From Vigna angularis (Eukaryota; Streptophyta; Magnoliopsida; Fabales; Fabaceae): a stretch of 64,000 bases of DNA. The translations under genes were made by a program, and so were the position numbers. The stretch is from contig NC_068979.1 in NCBI RefSeq assembly GCF_016808095.1, positions 29,841,960-29,905,959 on the forward strand, written 5' to 3'. Position 1 is the first letter of the stretch, and every line of letters starts with the position of its first letter. The notes below the pieces were generated by a model. The model made no database searches, was not told where the DNA came from, and worked only from the letters and a program-made list of their open reading frames with translations. This document shows positions 1-11,053 of the stretch, in pieces.

Positions 1-377
1 AAGAACAAAAAGAAAACACTTAAAATAAAAATATAATACGAAATTGATTTATCCAAGTGCAAATGGACAATTACAATAGTAAAAATGAAGAATTATATTC
101 ATAATCTTTTACACAAAAACTTAGTTTAATCCAACAATGAATAAAACAAGTATAATTTTATTAAGATGACTCTATAATTATGTCAACAATTTTTTTTTCA
201 AAGACTCGAAAACTAACACTATCTCTCAACCTAGAAGACTTCCTTACTTTTAATTAAGCAAGATAAAATGAACTGAGAGTCCAACTATCTCCACTGCTTT
301 AATAAGTTAATATTTGGATAATAAAGGTTTGTTTATTTCACAAGCACGATCATGTGTTCATAGCTTTACCTTACATC

Positions 378-460
<83 letters not shown>

Positions 461-507
461 GAGTCAACCCAATACGTACCATTTTTTTAACAAAAAGTTT
501 TATACTC
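1..507. other. AT-rich intergenic DNA
   Basis: No gene was found. The stretch is AT-rich and contains one long (AT)n tract, listed separately. No convincing coding or RNA signal is visible. Confidence 0.6.
380..456. repeat. (AT)n microsatellite
   Basis: An uninterrupted run of alternating T and A of about 77 bases. It is a simple dinucleotide repeat of the type that recurs at least six more times in this window. Confidence 0.95.
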
Positions 508-858
508 GGTTAAAAGTTGGATTTTAATTCTAACTCAACCCTACAAAACCAGATTGTAAGGTGAGGTTTGCATCCACTTATATATATTATAAATTGACTT
601 GATCTCTAGTTGATGTCAGACTTCCAACACAGTCCCTCACGTCGAGGTATAGACATCATCTTGAGCGTGAGACTAGACATTAATGGGTGGTCCAATAACG
701 AACCGATAGCAGATGGAACAACATGCCCAACAACAGATATCGCTAGGATAGACTCTAACCATAACTCTGATACCATGTTAAGAAGTGAATTTTCAGCCTA
801 ACTCAACCATATAAAACCAACTTATAAAGTGAAGTTTGCACTCATTATATATTATAAA
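508..858 (-). mobile_element. TRIM (miniature LTR retrotransposon) remnant
   Basis: Two related LTR-like segments (508-629 and 776 to about 858) flank about 146 bases with no coding capacity. Both share the CTAACTCAACC...AAAACCA...TTGCA core. The second starts TGTTAAGAAGTG and the first ends CTTCCAACA, matching TG...CA LTR ends. Directly before the second copy lies CTCTGATACCA (765-775), the complement of an initiator-tRNA-Met primer binding site, so the element reads on the minus strand. The second LTR is truncated and the first has lost its terminal TG. Such elements are non-autonomous and need proteins from larger LTR elements. The class follows from the structure; the family name is not assigned. 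Confidence 0.7.
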
Positions 859-1117
859 TAAACAAATTTTAAATAATAAAACTTTTTTAAAATAATTCTA
901 TTTATACTTTAAACTTTTAATATTAAAATAATCAAATTTTATTGTTTAAATCATGTTATCAACCCTATAAAACCAACTTATAAAGTGAAATTTGCACCCA
1001 CTTATATATTATAAATAAACAAGTTTTAAATAATAAAACATTTTAAAAATAATTCTATTTATACTTTAAAATTTTAATATTAAAATAATTACATTTTATT
1101 GTTTAAATCATGTTATC
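803..1117. repeat. Two-copy tandem duplication, period about 156 bp
   Basis: The segment 803-958 is repeated at 959 to about 1117. Each copy runs from the TCAACC...ATAAAACCAACTTATAAAGTGAA core to a shared AAATCATGTTATC end. The first copy starts inside the truncated TRIM LTR, so the duplication happened after the LTR was broken. The copies differ by scattered substitutions and small indels. Confidence 0.85.
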
Positions 1118-2619
1118 ACCTAAAACATTATTTTTTAAACTTACATTTATTACCTTGAATATATTCGTTAATATTTTCTATTCTTAGCATTAAACTACCC
1201 ATAGTTATCGTAAGGTTTAAAAATTTAAGAATACAATACCATCAAATATATTTTAGATACTGCAAGTATTAAAAATATATTGAATTTTAAATTAAAAGGT
1301 ACTGGTAGTGATGGTTGTTTAAACATGATGTAAGATATTGAATATAAGACAAAGATCGTAAACAAGTTTTCACTGTTTGCCCTTCAAGTTGTTTGAGTTG
1401 TCTCCTGCTAAACTAAAACTAAGTACAAAGAACAAGTTAACAGAAGAGTAAGAAAAATTAAGAGATCCTTGGAGTGTACTTAGAGTATTCCAAATGAAAG
1501 TGAAAAAAACCTAATTCTTAAAATATTGATTATTTAAATGAAAAAATCTTGGAGAGCTGTTATTTTATCTTTGTAGAATTAATTTGTGATCGCGTATTTA
1601 AATAATAATATTATTTGTCAACTGTAATGCATTGGTGAAGTGTGCTTTTATTGAATGGACGGTGAAAGGAATAAGAAATTGGGAGAGGGGAGGAAAACTA
1701 AAAACTTAAGTAACATACAAATTTGCTAACATAACAATCAACAAGAAAACTAAAACAAAATATATAAAACAGCATAAATATACTCATAGCAAAAAGAAGA
1801 TTACAATGTTTAAATCTACTGATAGCAAAGTATCAAAGAAAATAAAAGTCAATATGCATGGCTTATGAAACAAGCAACAACAAATCAACAGAGCAAACAT
1901 GTTCACGTCAAACATCTACGCCAACACCTACAATCAATCAACAGGTCAGATGCATGGCAGTATTTCCTTTCACAGATTAAAACATTTTAAAGTTATTTTA
2001 ACTCAGGCATTTTCTCCATATACACGAATAAACATAACATCATACTGGAACTATATACCAAATTCAGAAGCAGATCCACTGGAGGAGTGATTTGAGTTTG
2101 AGAAAACAAAACCCAGACATAAGAAATGGAATGTGAAAGAGTTTGAGAATCACAACTTCCCCCCTTCCCTGTTTTCTTCCCACACCCAAAGTCCTTCCCA
2201 TTTGCAAAACCGCACCTAATTATTTTTGTCATCCCCAAATTTTAGAAGCTTGGGATCTTGAAGCTAAGAAACATCAAATTTATGTGTAAAGGATGTTGCT
2301 ATGTAAGGTTTAAAATTGTAATTCGCGAAATCTTTCATGTAACCATTTAACAACTGAATATATTATACATGCAAACTACAACATTTTTACCTTTGGAAAG
2401 GCTGAATTTGTTCACGAACATATATCAATTATCTCAACATGAAAAATGCAATTTCAAGTGTTGCCTTTTGAAGTCAATAAGCCACATTCTTTCTGTGATT
2501 TTGATATAGTTCTACCAGCCTGTGAACAAAATAATGAATCTTCATCAATGAACCGTACTTCCCAATCCTGTCCCTAGCATGGGTACAATAATCTATACAA
2601 GAATAGTAAATGAAATTCC
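1118..2619. other. Intergenic, no gene seen
   Basis: AT-rich DNA with only short, non-conserved open frames. Nothing recognisable as a gene or an intact transposon was found. Confidence 0.5.
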
Positions 2620-3190
2620 TGAATATTTGAGAGATTCAGGGCTCTCCCTCTCTATCCTGAATTGCAACTACTGTCCCCTTTCCACTCCAAATTCCCTTTA
2701 TTCTTTCCACCGAGCTATGTCCATAGTTTAACTCTTCTAACTACAACAACCCCTTAACTAAGGTTATCATCCCCTGCTTCCCATTTATGTTTTCCCCCAC
2801 TATAATCACCTTAACATCAAAGGTGAAAACCACGAAAGGAAGCTCGGATATTAGCTTCAGATTCCCAGTTATGTTCAGAAGTGCGGAAATGATACCCACG
2901 GACTAATAATCAAGATCTCCTGTTTGAATTTGACATGTATCAAGAATCTGTTTAGGTTGGCAGTTCATGTGCACGAGTCTGACAACACAAGGGAACTGGT
3001 TGTACCTGCATTTGAGAAAGTAGCCCCTTTCTTCAGCAAGGAGAAATGAAAAATTGAATGAACTCGCTTTAGGCAATTGCAACCTGTATCCAACCTTTCC
3101 AATCCTCTCCAGCATCTGATCAGGGCTAAAGAAGTGCGGGTTGAGCTTCTGATTAGGTTTTTCAACCAATGTACAGAGTTTGTACGCATG
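2620..3190 (-). pseudogene. Decayed Ty3/gypsy polyprotein end (integrase C-terminus and chromodomain side)
   Basis: On the minus strand, a frame at 2903-3169 reads KLNPHFFSPDQMLERIGKV followed by GYRLQLP. This matches the conserved gypsy stretch KLxPRFxGPxxVLxRIGxVAYRLxLP near the integrase C-terminus. The expected next piece, HPVFHVSxLKK, appears in a different frame (FHFSLLKKG), showing a frameshift. Further downstream on the same strand, pieces such as NIRASFRGFHL and a glycine-rich tail fit the chromodomain end, interrupted by stops. It is a dead retrotransposon fragment; the LTRs were not located. Confidence 0.65.
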
Positions 3191-4907
3191 TGATTCTAGT
3201 AAACTTTTACAAGGCTTAGTCTACAAGGACATATCTCGTAATCTTTCGTGAAATCTACTGTCATCTAAATCAGTCTAACAGTCTCTGTCCTTACCTAAAA
3301 AGAAATGACTTACATCTATTCCCAATATTAGTGTTAAATAAATGAAAAAATCATGGGGAATAATTTTAGGCTCCCCACTATTTGAGGCTTCCAATGTAAG
3401 CAACGACTCTTTTTGAGAATTAAATAAAATCTGGTATTGGAACAGCTTGTTTACATATGCCAGATGAAAATCTCAACGGATTGTGCCTTCTTCCATTTCT
3501 TGCATTCTATTTATGTGTTTGTATGTGTTCTCTTCCTGAAGAACATTCAGTAAATACTCTTCTCTAGTTGCGACAATAAATATATTCTCTTGACAAACCA
3601 CTTGTGACTTCCACACAAAGCATTTAGTTGGTCCAAATTAATTGTATCAAATTTCCTTTTTCGGCAAAAGCCTTTCCGATAGGATACTTTCCCTTATTAT
3701 AGTCCTCCCCAGTTGAACGTTATGCAAATTCATCCTTCTAGTTTTCAAGATGTCTGGAAACTTTTCTTGCAAATAAGCTCTGCCACTACCCTCACCATGG
3801 TCCAAACTACCCTTATCTTTGCAAAGAAACTTTTACCTCCATGGTTTTGACTGATTTCATTGTCGAAGGCTTTGGCAATGGTTGTTTAACAGATTCCTAC
3901 CGATGCCCAAGATTCCTTCCATGAGAAAATCATTTGATTTACCACTTAGTTTATATTATATGTAGCAGACGAGATTTCATCTCCACTGAGTGATCTGCAA
4001 CAAATAAAAAGAACCTTGTCTCTAGTTTAGTGACAACGTAACGCAAAAATTTAAGAACATCAGCAATCACCGCCAATTCGGTTCTGGTAAAAGAGAAATA
4101 TATTACAAATCAGATTAAAAATATCATTCACTGCAAATTATTATCACTAATAACACAACCTATCAAAAAGGAGAGGAAGCTGGAGAACCATTAAATCATT
4201 AATATAAAAAAACAGGAATGAAATTTCTAATGACCTGGCCGATAAATGGAGTTAAACAATTAAAAGCATTTTATTCATGTGGTTTTGCAAAGAATCTAAG
4301 ATTCAAATTTACAATTCGAATGCTAAAATAAAAGGCATAGCATGCCCAGATTATGCTTTCTTGACTTCAGCAGCACCCATTCATGAAAAAAATAATAAAG
4401 TCCAACAAATTGAAATTACGTAAATCGGCGATTATAAGAACCTGTAATTTGAAATACACACTAAGAAAAAACACAACAATGTCCTTTTTTGAATACTTCA
4501 TGCTTGACAATTATAAAAAGAAAATAATAAGGCCACATTTGGTTGTTTGAATCACATGAAAGAATAAGAATGAAATTGTATTACGAATTATTTTGATATA
4601 TTTTGTGTAATTAGCAAAGAAATGACTTTTTGATGTAAAAAAATTCACACGTTGCGGGAAGGACATTGAAAACGAAAAATAATACACAATTGCAAGAAAC
4701 ACCTCACAAATAAATTTTGTTTAGGACTTGATTGAGAAAACAGATAGGATATAGTTTACCTGTCCAAGATGGTGATCTTTGATAACTGTGGAGCTAGGGT
4801 TTCATTTTCACATTGTAAGTCCAAGCCAAACATGCTAGGTGTGAGCTAGAAGGATCCATTCTAATTTCAGCATACAAAGCACAGTTCAGTGCACGAGAGG
4901 AAAGACA
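3191..4907. other. Intergenic, possibly more decayed retroelement
   Basis: No intact gene. The part next to the gypsy fragment may be older retroelement sequence, but I could not match it to a domain. The right part is the 3' flank of the PPR gene. Confidence 0.4.
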
Positions 4908-7229
4908 TTAGGTACTTCCCGGAGCAAATGAATGCATGCCACCGTTAGGTAGCAGGCCATCCTTGGCCATTTCAGTTAGCACATTCAAAACAGCGTCCAT
5001 GTTACCTTCTTTGAAGTTAACCTCAACAAGTACTTTAGCTACCTCAGCATCATTAAGCTTACAACTCCTCCACACATTTCGCAAAACCTGACTCAGCTCA
5101 TCATTCATCCCTTTCCTAGATAGTGCCTTGACGAGAGCAATTACAGTCACTGTATGAGAAACAAAACCATGATGTTCCAACTCCGTATACATCTTATATG
5201 CCTTGTGAACATTTCCACTTCTACAATGTCCGTGTATTATCAAATTATGAATTGCTACATTAGGCTTATGATTCCTCTGAAGCATTGTCTTAAGAACTTG
5301 ATCCGCTTCATTCATCAAACCCTTCATGCAGAATCCTTTCACAAGACCTACCACGCTCTTAAATTCATTATTACTGCAGTTTTCGATCAGTGTATTGTAT
5401 GTTACATGATTTGGTACAGACTCCTCATAAAACAACTTCAGAAGAAGCCTCTTTGCCTCCTTCGTCCTAGCCTTCTTATTAAGTCCATTAATAAGCACAC
5501 TGTAGGTAACATCATCAGGCAAAAAACCCCTCTGCATCATTTCATCGTGCAAACGAAGAGCCTTGCTCAACTCACCTTCAACGCAGTGAGCATTAATCAA
5601 ACTAGTATACGTAACCTCATCAGGCGGGAGACCCATCTGCAGCATCTCTCGGAACAAATCAAAAGCTTCCACCAGTTTGTGCTGCAGACAAAGACCCTCT
5701 ATGAGCGAGGAATATGTAATCCCATCAGGCATAACACCCTTCTCAACCATCTCCTCCTTCATTCGAAAGGCTTTCCCCAGCTCCCTCTCTCTGCAAAACC
5801 CAGCTATAACAGTGCTATAACTAACAACATCAGGAAACAGCCCCCTCTCAACCATCCCCTTCAAAATCCCCACAGCCTCCTCCACCCTCCCCAGAAAGCA
5901 ATATCCATGCACAAGCGCGTTGTAAGTCACAACCGACGGCGAAAATCCACTAACAATCATCTCACTCAAGACCCTATAAGCATCATTCAGCAACCCTTTC
6001 CGGCAGAACCCATCAATCAAGGTTGTGTAAGTCCTCTCATTCGGCCTCAGCCCCCTAACACGCATCTGATCTAAAATTTCCATCGCTCGACTCAAATTCC
6101 CAGCCTTGCACATACAGTTGATCAAAGTAGTGTATGTAACAACATTTGGTGACAACCCCTTCTCAACCATCTCCGAAAGCAGCACAAACCCCTGGTGGAA
6201 ATTCCCCTCCTTGCAAAACCCATTGACAAGAGTATTATAAGTGACCTCATCAGGAACAAACCCTTTATCACTCATCTCCTCAACCAATTCCCCAACCTCA
6301 CACATTCTCCCCTCACCAAACAATCCATTGATCACCGAGTTGTATGAAATCAAATTCGCAACCACGCCCCGCGCCGCCATCACTCTCAGCAGCACCATCG
6401 CCTCCTTCACCCTCCTCCTCTTGCAGCAAGCGTCGATCAGCGTGTTGTACGTAACCACAGTCGGCGAAACCCCTTCCCTCTCCATCTCGCGCATGAACCC
6501 GAACCCCTTCTCCAAGTCTCCCCGGTCAACCACGCCGCGAATCATGATGTTGTAAGTGTACACGTTCGGCGACACGCCGTTGCGGATCATGTCGCGGAAC
6601 AGTTGTTCGGCTTGGCGAAGGGAGTTTTTGTGGTGCTGGCGGCGGAGGAGCGCATGGAGGATGGCATTGTGGGAGAGGACGGCGAGCGCAAAGCCATGGC
6701 GGGTGGCGAGGCGGAGGACTGCCAGGGCTTTGTCGGGGAAGTCGAGGCGGGAGAGGGATTTGACAACGAGGTCGAAAGCACCGGCTGCGGTGACGGCGGA
6801 AGAGGAGTTGCAGAGGTAGTAGGTGTCGTGAAGGTGACGGAAAAGGTCGGCGGCAGTGTGGTCGATGAGGGTGGCGGCGAGGGAATGCGCAGTGTTGTAG
6901 AGCTTGAAGCGGGTGAGAATGTGAATGGCGAGACACTTGCAGTGGGGGGTGAGGAAAGTGTGAGCCTGGTCCTGGGCCTGGGCTTGCGCTTGGGCCCATG
7001 AGAGGAATTTGAGGAGAATGCCGCGGTTGGATTGGGAGTGGAGTAAAACGTAGGAAGCGGCTTGGGGAGTGAAACGAGGAGAGAGTGATGGGAGCATTTG
7101 AGGGTGGCGTTTAAGGTACACGATCGCTCTCTCTCCAACGAAAGCGTCGTTGGAAGAAGAAGAAGAAGATGAACACAGAGTGGTTGCAGAAAAGTAACGA
7201 CGGTGATGTTTAGGTTTGGGGAAAACCAT
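4908..7229 (-). CDS. P-class pentatricopeptide repeat protein, EMB2745-like
   Basis: A single open frame of 773 codons with no intron, usual for plant PPR genes. The first ATG is at 7229; the frame is open 12 codons further upstream but without an ATG. The N-terminus is rich in basic residues and serine (a serine run near residues 18-25), consistent with an organelle targeting peptide. From roughly residue 170 to the C-terminus it consists of tandem 35-residue units with signatures such as P-x-V-V-T-Y-N-T-L-I and G-F-C-x-x-G. There are no E, E+ or DYW domains, so it is P-class. Such proteins bind organellar RNA and affect its stability, splicing or translation. The repeat order and length resemble Arabidopsis At5g39710 (EMB2745), needed for embryo development; orthology is inferred. 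The N-terminal half is markedly more GC-rich than the surrounding DNA. Confidence 0.88.
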   Translation of the reverse strand: MVFPKPKHHRRYFSATTLCSSSSSSSNDAFVGERAIVYLKRHPQMLPSLSPRFTPQAASYVLLHSQSNRGILLKFLSWAQAQAQAQDQAHTFLTPHCKCLAIHILTRFKLYNTAHSLAATLIDHTAADLFRHLHDTYYLCNSSSAVTAAGAFDLVVKSLSRLDFPDKALAVLRLATRHGFALAVLSHNAILHALLRRQHHKNSLRQAEQLFRDMIRNGVSPNVYTYNIMIRGVVDRGDLEKGFGFMREMEREGVSPTVVTYNTLIDACCKRRRVKEAMVLLRVMAARGVVANLISYNSVINGLFGEGRMCEVGELVEEMSDKGFVPDEVTYNTLVNGFCKEGNFHQGFVLLSEMVEKGLSPNVVTYTTLINCMCKAGNLSRAMEILDQMRVRGLRPNERTYTTLIDGFCRKGLLNDAYRVLSEMIVSGFSPSVVTYNALVHGYCFLGRVEEAVGILKGMVERGLFPDVVSYSTVIAGFCRERELGKAFRMKEEMVEKGVMPDGITYSSLIEGLCLQHKLVEAFDLFREMLQMGLPPDEVTYTSLINAHCVEGELSKALRLHDEMMQRGFLPDDVTYSVLINGLNKKARTKEAKRLLLKLFYEESVPNHVTYNTLIENCSNNEFKSVVGLVKGFCMKGLMNEADQVLKTMLQRNHKPNVAIHNLIIHGHCRSGNVHKAYKMYTELEHHGFVSHTVTVIALVKALSRKGMNDELSQVLRNVWRSCKLNDAEVAKVLVEVNFKEGNMDAVLNVLTEMAKDGLLPNGGMHSFAPGST

Positions 7230-7563
7230 CGTGTTTTTGGCACTGGTGCGACACACATCAACCAAATGGAACCATTTAAAGCTTTGTGTCTTAAGATAAG
7301 TATTGGGAGAAGAAAATTTATTATGTAATTATTATTACTGTTATTGTCAGCATTATAATAAATAAATATAATTGTTGTTAATATTATCATACAAACAACT
7401 CCTTATGTGCTGTTTATGTATGATCTTTAACCAAAGTGCATTACAATAATTGAAATCTGATCAAAATTAATCAAGCTGAAGCTACAGTGTAATTTATTTT
7501 GGGACAAAACATATAATAAGAAAAACAAAAATATAGCAAGTTTCAATAGTTGGTGCAGTTCTA

Positions 7564-8235
7564 TCATGGGCGCTGCCAGAAGGGACGAAACATTGGCATG
7601 ACAGCAAACTTCATGGTGCCATTGTTGCAATGGAAGCCATTTCTCTCACCGCAGGCAAAGTAATGAGGCTGCCATTTCTGTAACACAAACTTAAACCCCT
7701 CTCCTCCACCTTGCACCGGACTTGCCAACATCTTAGCCTTTTTTATGTCACACTTCAAGAAGCTCCCATAGCTTTTGAACATGTACACACTGTGTGGGAA
7801 ACTGGTGGCATTTGGAGCATCATATTTGAACACTGCGTAACAAATTCAATCAATTCATGTTCATTTGTTAGCATATTTCAATGATCAGCTTGACACACAA
7901 AATGAGTTAGGATAACATAACGCAGAACAGTTTGGATTTTCATATGTTAGAAATGGTTTAGTGGGAAAGTGACCTAGAGTATCATTGAGGTAGAAAGGGG
8001 CGTTCTTGATGGCCCAATCATTGTAGTTATAGCCAAAGTGCCAATGCTCAGAACCACCGACAAGAATCTGGGATGGTTGTTGCTGTGTTTTGTTTTGATG
8101 ATGATTCCCAAATCTGGACCACCAATCGGTGTAGTTGAAAGCAGGGAACCAATCCTTGTTGGCCATGCTCACTGAAAACATCGAAGCACTCATTATAACT
8201 GTTATCATCACTGCATCTCTAAACTTCACACCCAT
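7564..8235 (-). CDS. Secreted phytocyanin (plastocyanin-like copper protein), copy 1
   Basis: Two exons: 8235-7974 and 7832-7564, joined in phase 1 across a GT-AG intron, giving 176 residues. The ATG at 8235 is chosen because it begins a hydrophobic signal peptide ending SVSMA before NKDWF. The mature part has the phytocyanin fold signatures GGSEHWHFG and NDTLVFKYD. The likely type 1 copper ligands are all present: His in FPHSVYMF, Cys in HYFACG, His in GFHCNNG and Met in GTMKF. That H-C-H-M set fits plantacyanin/uclacyanin-like proteins and differs from early nodulin-like proteins, which usually lack ligands. No GPI tail or proline-rich region is seen, so it is probably an extracellular soluble blue copper protein. 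It differs from copy 2 at three residues by eye. Its biological role is unknown. Confidence 0.87.
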
Positions 8236-8324
8236 TTTGGCTAAACAAAACAAGGGAATTAATGTGGTGAATGTGAAGTCTGATTTGGTTTTAGTTGTTG
8301 GGAGAATGGTTGGAGTTAAAGGAC

Positions 8325-8333
8325 ATTTATATA
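8325..8333 (-). promoter_or_regulatory. TATA box of phytocyanin copy 1
   Basis: TATATAAAT on the minus strand, about 90-100 bases upstream of the ATG, within the CCCTATATAAATGTCC context conserved in both gene copies. A pyrimidine-rich stretch lies just upstream. The call is by motif and position only. Confidence 0.65.
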
Positions 8334-8430
8334 GGGAGAGAGGAGGAAGAAAAAGAGTGAATCGTGTATTATGTATTTGACTCCAATGTCATATAATGGT
8401 GCAAAATGGCCAAATCAACTTCATGGTACA

Positions 8431-9239
8431 TTAGACATTATAAATAGCTGAAATCTGAACAGTAGTTGTGTCTTTTCCCAAATTCTGGTCGTCAACTTTT
8501 TTTGCCTCACCTATCCTGTTTCACAGAACCTGTGTTTGACTTTGGCTGTACATATGCTCCTGGATCCACCCGCCTGGTAAGAGGCAGGACAGACTAGTTG
8601 ACTGAAATGAAAATGTTTCCTCACCTCCACTAAATTAAATTACCTTTTTCTTCATGTACCTCCATAATTTCTTAGTGTCCTCATGTAATAAATTAAAAAA
8701 TAACTAAATGATGATTAAGAAATAGTATTGATCAAATATATAATTAAATTGTATTATATAACTAGATATATAAATCTCATTTTATTAAACTTATTTTGCG
8801 ATGTTAACATAGTTTTGTTAGGACTTGTTTAAATAAATCTTGTTTTAATGTTTTGTCTAACGAAATAATGTGTTTCAAATAAACTCTTTAGGATGAACAC
8901 GCTAAATGATAGGATTTAGTTAGCCAATTATTTGATTGTGGGTTTATTATCATATAGCTTTCAAGTTTATAAATATGAGTTGTGAAACTTTTTCAGCAAG
9001 TGGGCATTTGGATTAGAAACTTTATTTGAATAGGGATGTTGGGAATTCATGTGTGAGTATAAGTTTTACATTAGATAGAAATGAGAAAGTAGAATAGTTT
9101 ATAAGTGGGAAGACCCATTAACTTATTACCTTAAGACTTTGGGTAAAAAGTGATATCAAATTCGCTCCTAAACATACATTTTTACTATGTTACGGCGATG
9201 CAGGTTTGGACTTAGTTGCAACGAGTTTTTTAGGATCTT
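8431..9239. other. Intergenic, no gene seen
   Basis: Spacer next to the left arm of the inverted duplication. AT-rich, with no recognisable coding signal. Confidence 0.45.
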
Positions 9240-9740
9240 CAATGTTCAATATACTTTGTCTGTTATTCAATTTTTGAAGCATCAAAGCAAAGCAGTCTTT
9301 TGCTTAAAGTTGTTAGAGTTGCAACTATTACTATATTGGCTTGGATGATTTAGCGTAGGAGAAACTACTATAAATTTCAATCTTCCATTGATTTTAATAC
9401 GACAGCATGCTAAATTAAAGAATTCGTTAGATTGGCTAGTAATAATTCCAGAAAGGTAAACACTGGTGTAATTGCTCAAGGTTGTCCTAGTATGTGTGGT
9501 AGTACTTTTAAAAGAAACAAGATGAATATATTAAGAGTTCTTTCTACGTTCTTGGGTATACAAAATTATGTTAATGCATAATTTACGGGACTCATTTATG
9601 CATTAAAAAAACATATTTCGATAATGAGCTTTAAGAGACTTTGGTTCGAATGTGACCCTCTTTAGTTTTTCAAGCTTTATCTACTTAAAAGATACTGCCT
9701 TAGACTCTTTTTATATAAGTTTTTGTGTTATATTAGGGCT
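9240..9740 (+). pseudogene. Decayed LINE-type reverse transcriptase end with RNase H fragment
   Basis: On the plus strand, broken frames read VNTGVIAQGCPSMCGS, then STFLGIQNYVNA, then GLIYALKKH and KRLWFECDPL. These match the plant RVT_3/RNase H-like pattern (VNTDGAAxGxPGxAGxGG ... FLGxQNxxxAEFxGLIxAL ... LWFECDS). Upstream pieces resemble the zinc-binding C-terminal region of non-LTR reverse transcriptases. Several stops and frame changes show that it is inactive. Confidence 0.6.
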
Positions 9741-10167
9741 TAATGCACATTTAGGTGTTTAATTAAAACGAAGCCGAATACAAAAAGAAATTGTTCATCA
9801 TATGAACTGAGAGAAAACATCTCACGAAATCATGTGTAATAGTATGATTTTACTGTTGCAGATATAGTGGAAACTATAGTGTGTAGAAATTTAGAATAAT
9901 TGTTCACAAATTTTTCCATGGTTTCATACTTAGTATGAATGACCTTTGCCAAGTTGACTACTTCAGCAGTGATTTCATAATGACATATGAATGCCGTATT
10001 ATCATTAACTTCATTCATTTTTTTCCAAAAGATAAAATTAAATCTATATTTCTGTTTATTTGTTTTAATCTAATTTATACATACAAACAATTCCTTAATG
10101 AAAAGGTCCAAGGAGAGACTGTATGAGTAACAACTATTTCTATTTATCTTTATGTTATATTTGAGTC
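9741..10167. other. Intergenic, no gene seen
   Basis: AT-rich spacer between the LINE remnant and the hairpin. The short open frames have no recognisable content. Confidence 0.4.
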
Positions 10168-10346
10168 AAATTTCATTCACACTTATATTCTAAGAATTTA
10201 ATATTGTGTAATTTAATTTATTTAAATTTTTTTCTATTCCAAATCTAACAGTTTTGTTTTGAGCAAATTTGAAATAGAAAAAACTTTAAATAAATTAAAT
10301 TAAACAATATTAAATTCTTAGAATATAACTGTGAATGTGAAATTCA
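10168..10346. repeat. Long imperfect hairpin (MITE-like or foldback)
   Basis: The left arm, starting near TTTCATTCACACTTATATTC, is the near-perfect reverse complement of the right arm ending GAATGTGAAATTCAAT. The arms are about 75 bases each, with a short unpaired centre. An arm this long suggests a miniature inverted-repeat element or a small-RNA-producing hairpin. No target duplication was confirmed. Confidence 0.75.
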
Positions 10347-10573
10347 ATAAAATACATTTCCCTATCTAATAATACGCCATCAAGCCCTCATTGTTACATC
10401 ATGTATCTCTTTTACACAAAGGTTATAAAAATTAATTTGAGGACTAAGCCCTACCACATTATATGCTTTCGGTTAATGTTGCAATTATAAATTAGTCATA
10501 ATATTGTTGCTACACTTTGACGCACATACGATGAAAAATTTCTGTTTCTTTCCACTTCTACCAACCCACTCCT

Positions 10574-10576
<3 letters not shown>

Positions 10577-10638
<62 letters not shown>
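10577..10638. repeat. (AT)n microsatellite
   Basis: An uninterrupted AT dinucleotide run of about 62 bases. Confidence 0.95.
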
Positions 10639-10641
<3 letters not shown>

Positions 10642-11053
10642 TTTTCATCGAAATATTAATTATTTGATTTTATTCAAAATAAACTACACCAATAACTTAT
10701 ATTATAACATATAAAAACATATTTAATGAGAGAATAATACTCGTAAAATATTTCATAAGCAATTTTTTATTATTCTTAATACGTATAAACAAAAGTTTAA
10801 TTTACTACAAGAATTTTCTTAATCATTTATGAATTTTTATTGATAGAAACAAATGCATTGATAAATCTAAAACTATTGAGGAATTTTAGAATTTAAATTA
10901 TTAACAAAAATTTTCATCATTAATGATTTTGTCACTAAAATTTATCAAATAAATTCGTCGATAAATTAGATTTTATATTACTGACAAATAATTCTGCTAA
11001 TATTACATATGACAATTTGTTTTGTTAGTAAATTATAATTATAATTTTTTATT
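10639..11053. other. AT-rich flank, possible older element arm
   Basis: Contains repeated motifs of the AAATTTATCRACRA type that recur at 12330-12600 on the other side of the Mutator-like element. This may be an older transposon into which that element inserted. No gene seen. Confidence 0.35.

Larger units (their letters stand above)
7410..8430 (-). repeat. Inverted duplication, left arm (phytocyanin gene copy 1)
   Basis: This stretch, read on the minus strand, matches 13180-14215 on the plus strand. It covers promoter, both exons, the intron and about 150 bp of 3' flank. The exons are nearly identical, and the 3' flank is more diverged with small indels. Boundaries are approximate. Confidence 0.85.

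Noticed and set aside
610..801. 63-codon frame in the TRIM interior
   Set aside because: TRIM interiors are non-coding. This frame contains the primer-binding-site complement and no domain.
5154..6074. 306-codon plus-strand open frame
   Set aside because: It is the antisense of the PPR gene, whose repeat structure explains the lack of stops. Its own translation has no family features.
6526..7390. Several long frames over the 5' half of the PPR gene
   Set aside because: The high GC content of this part suppresses stops in all frames. Only the PPR frame has conserved motifs.
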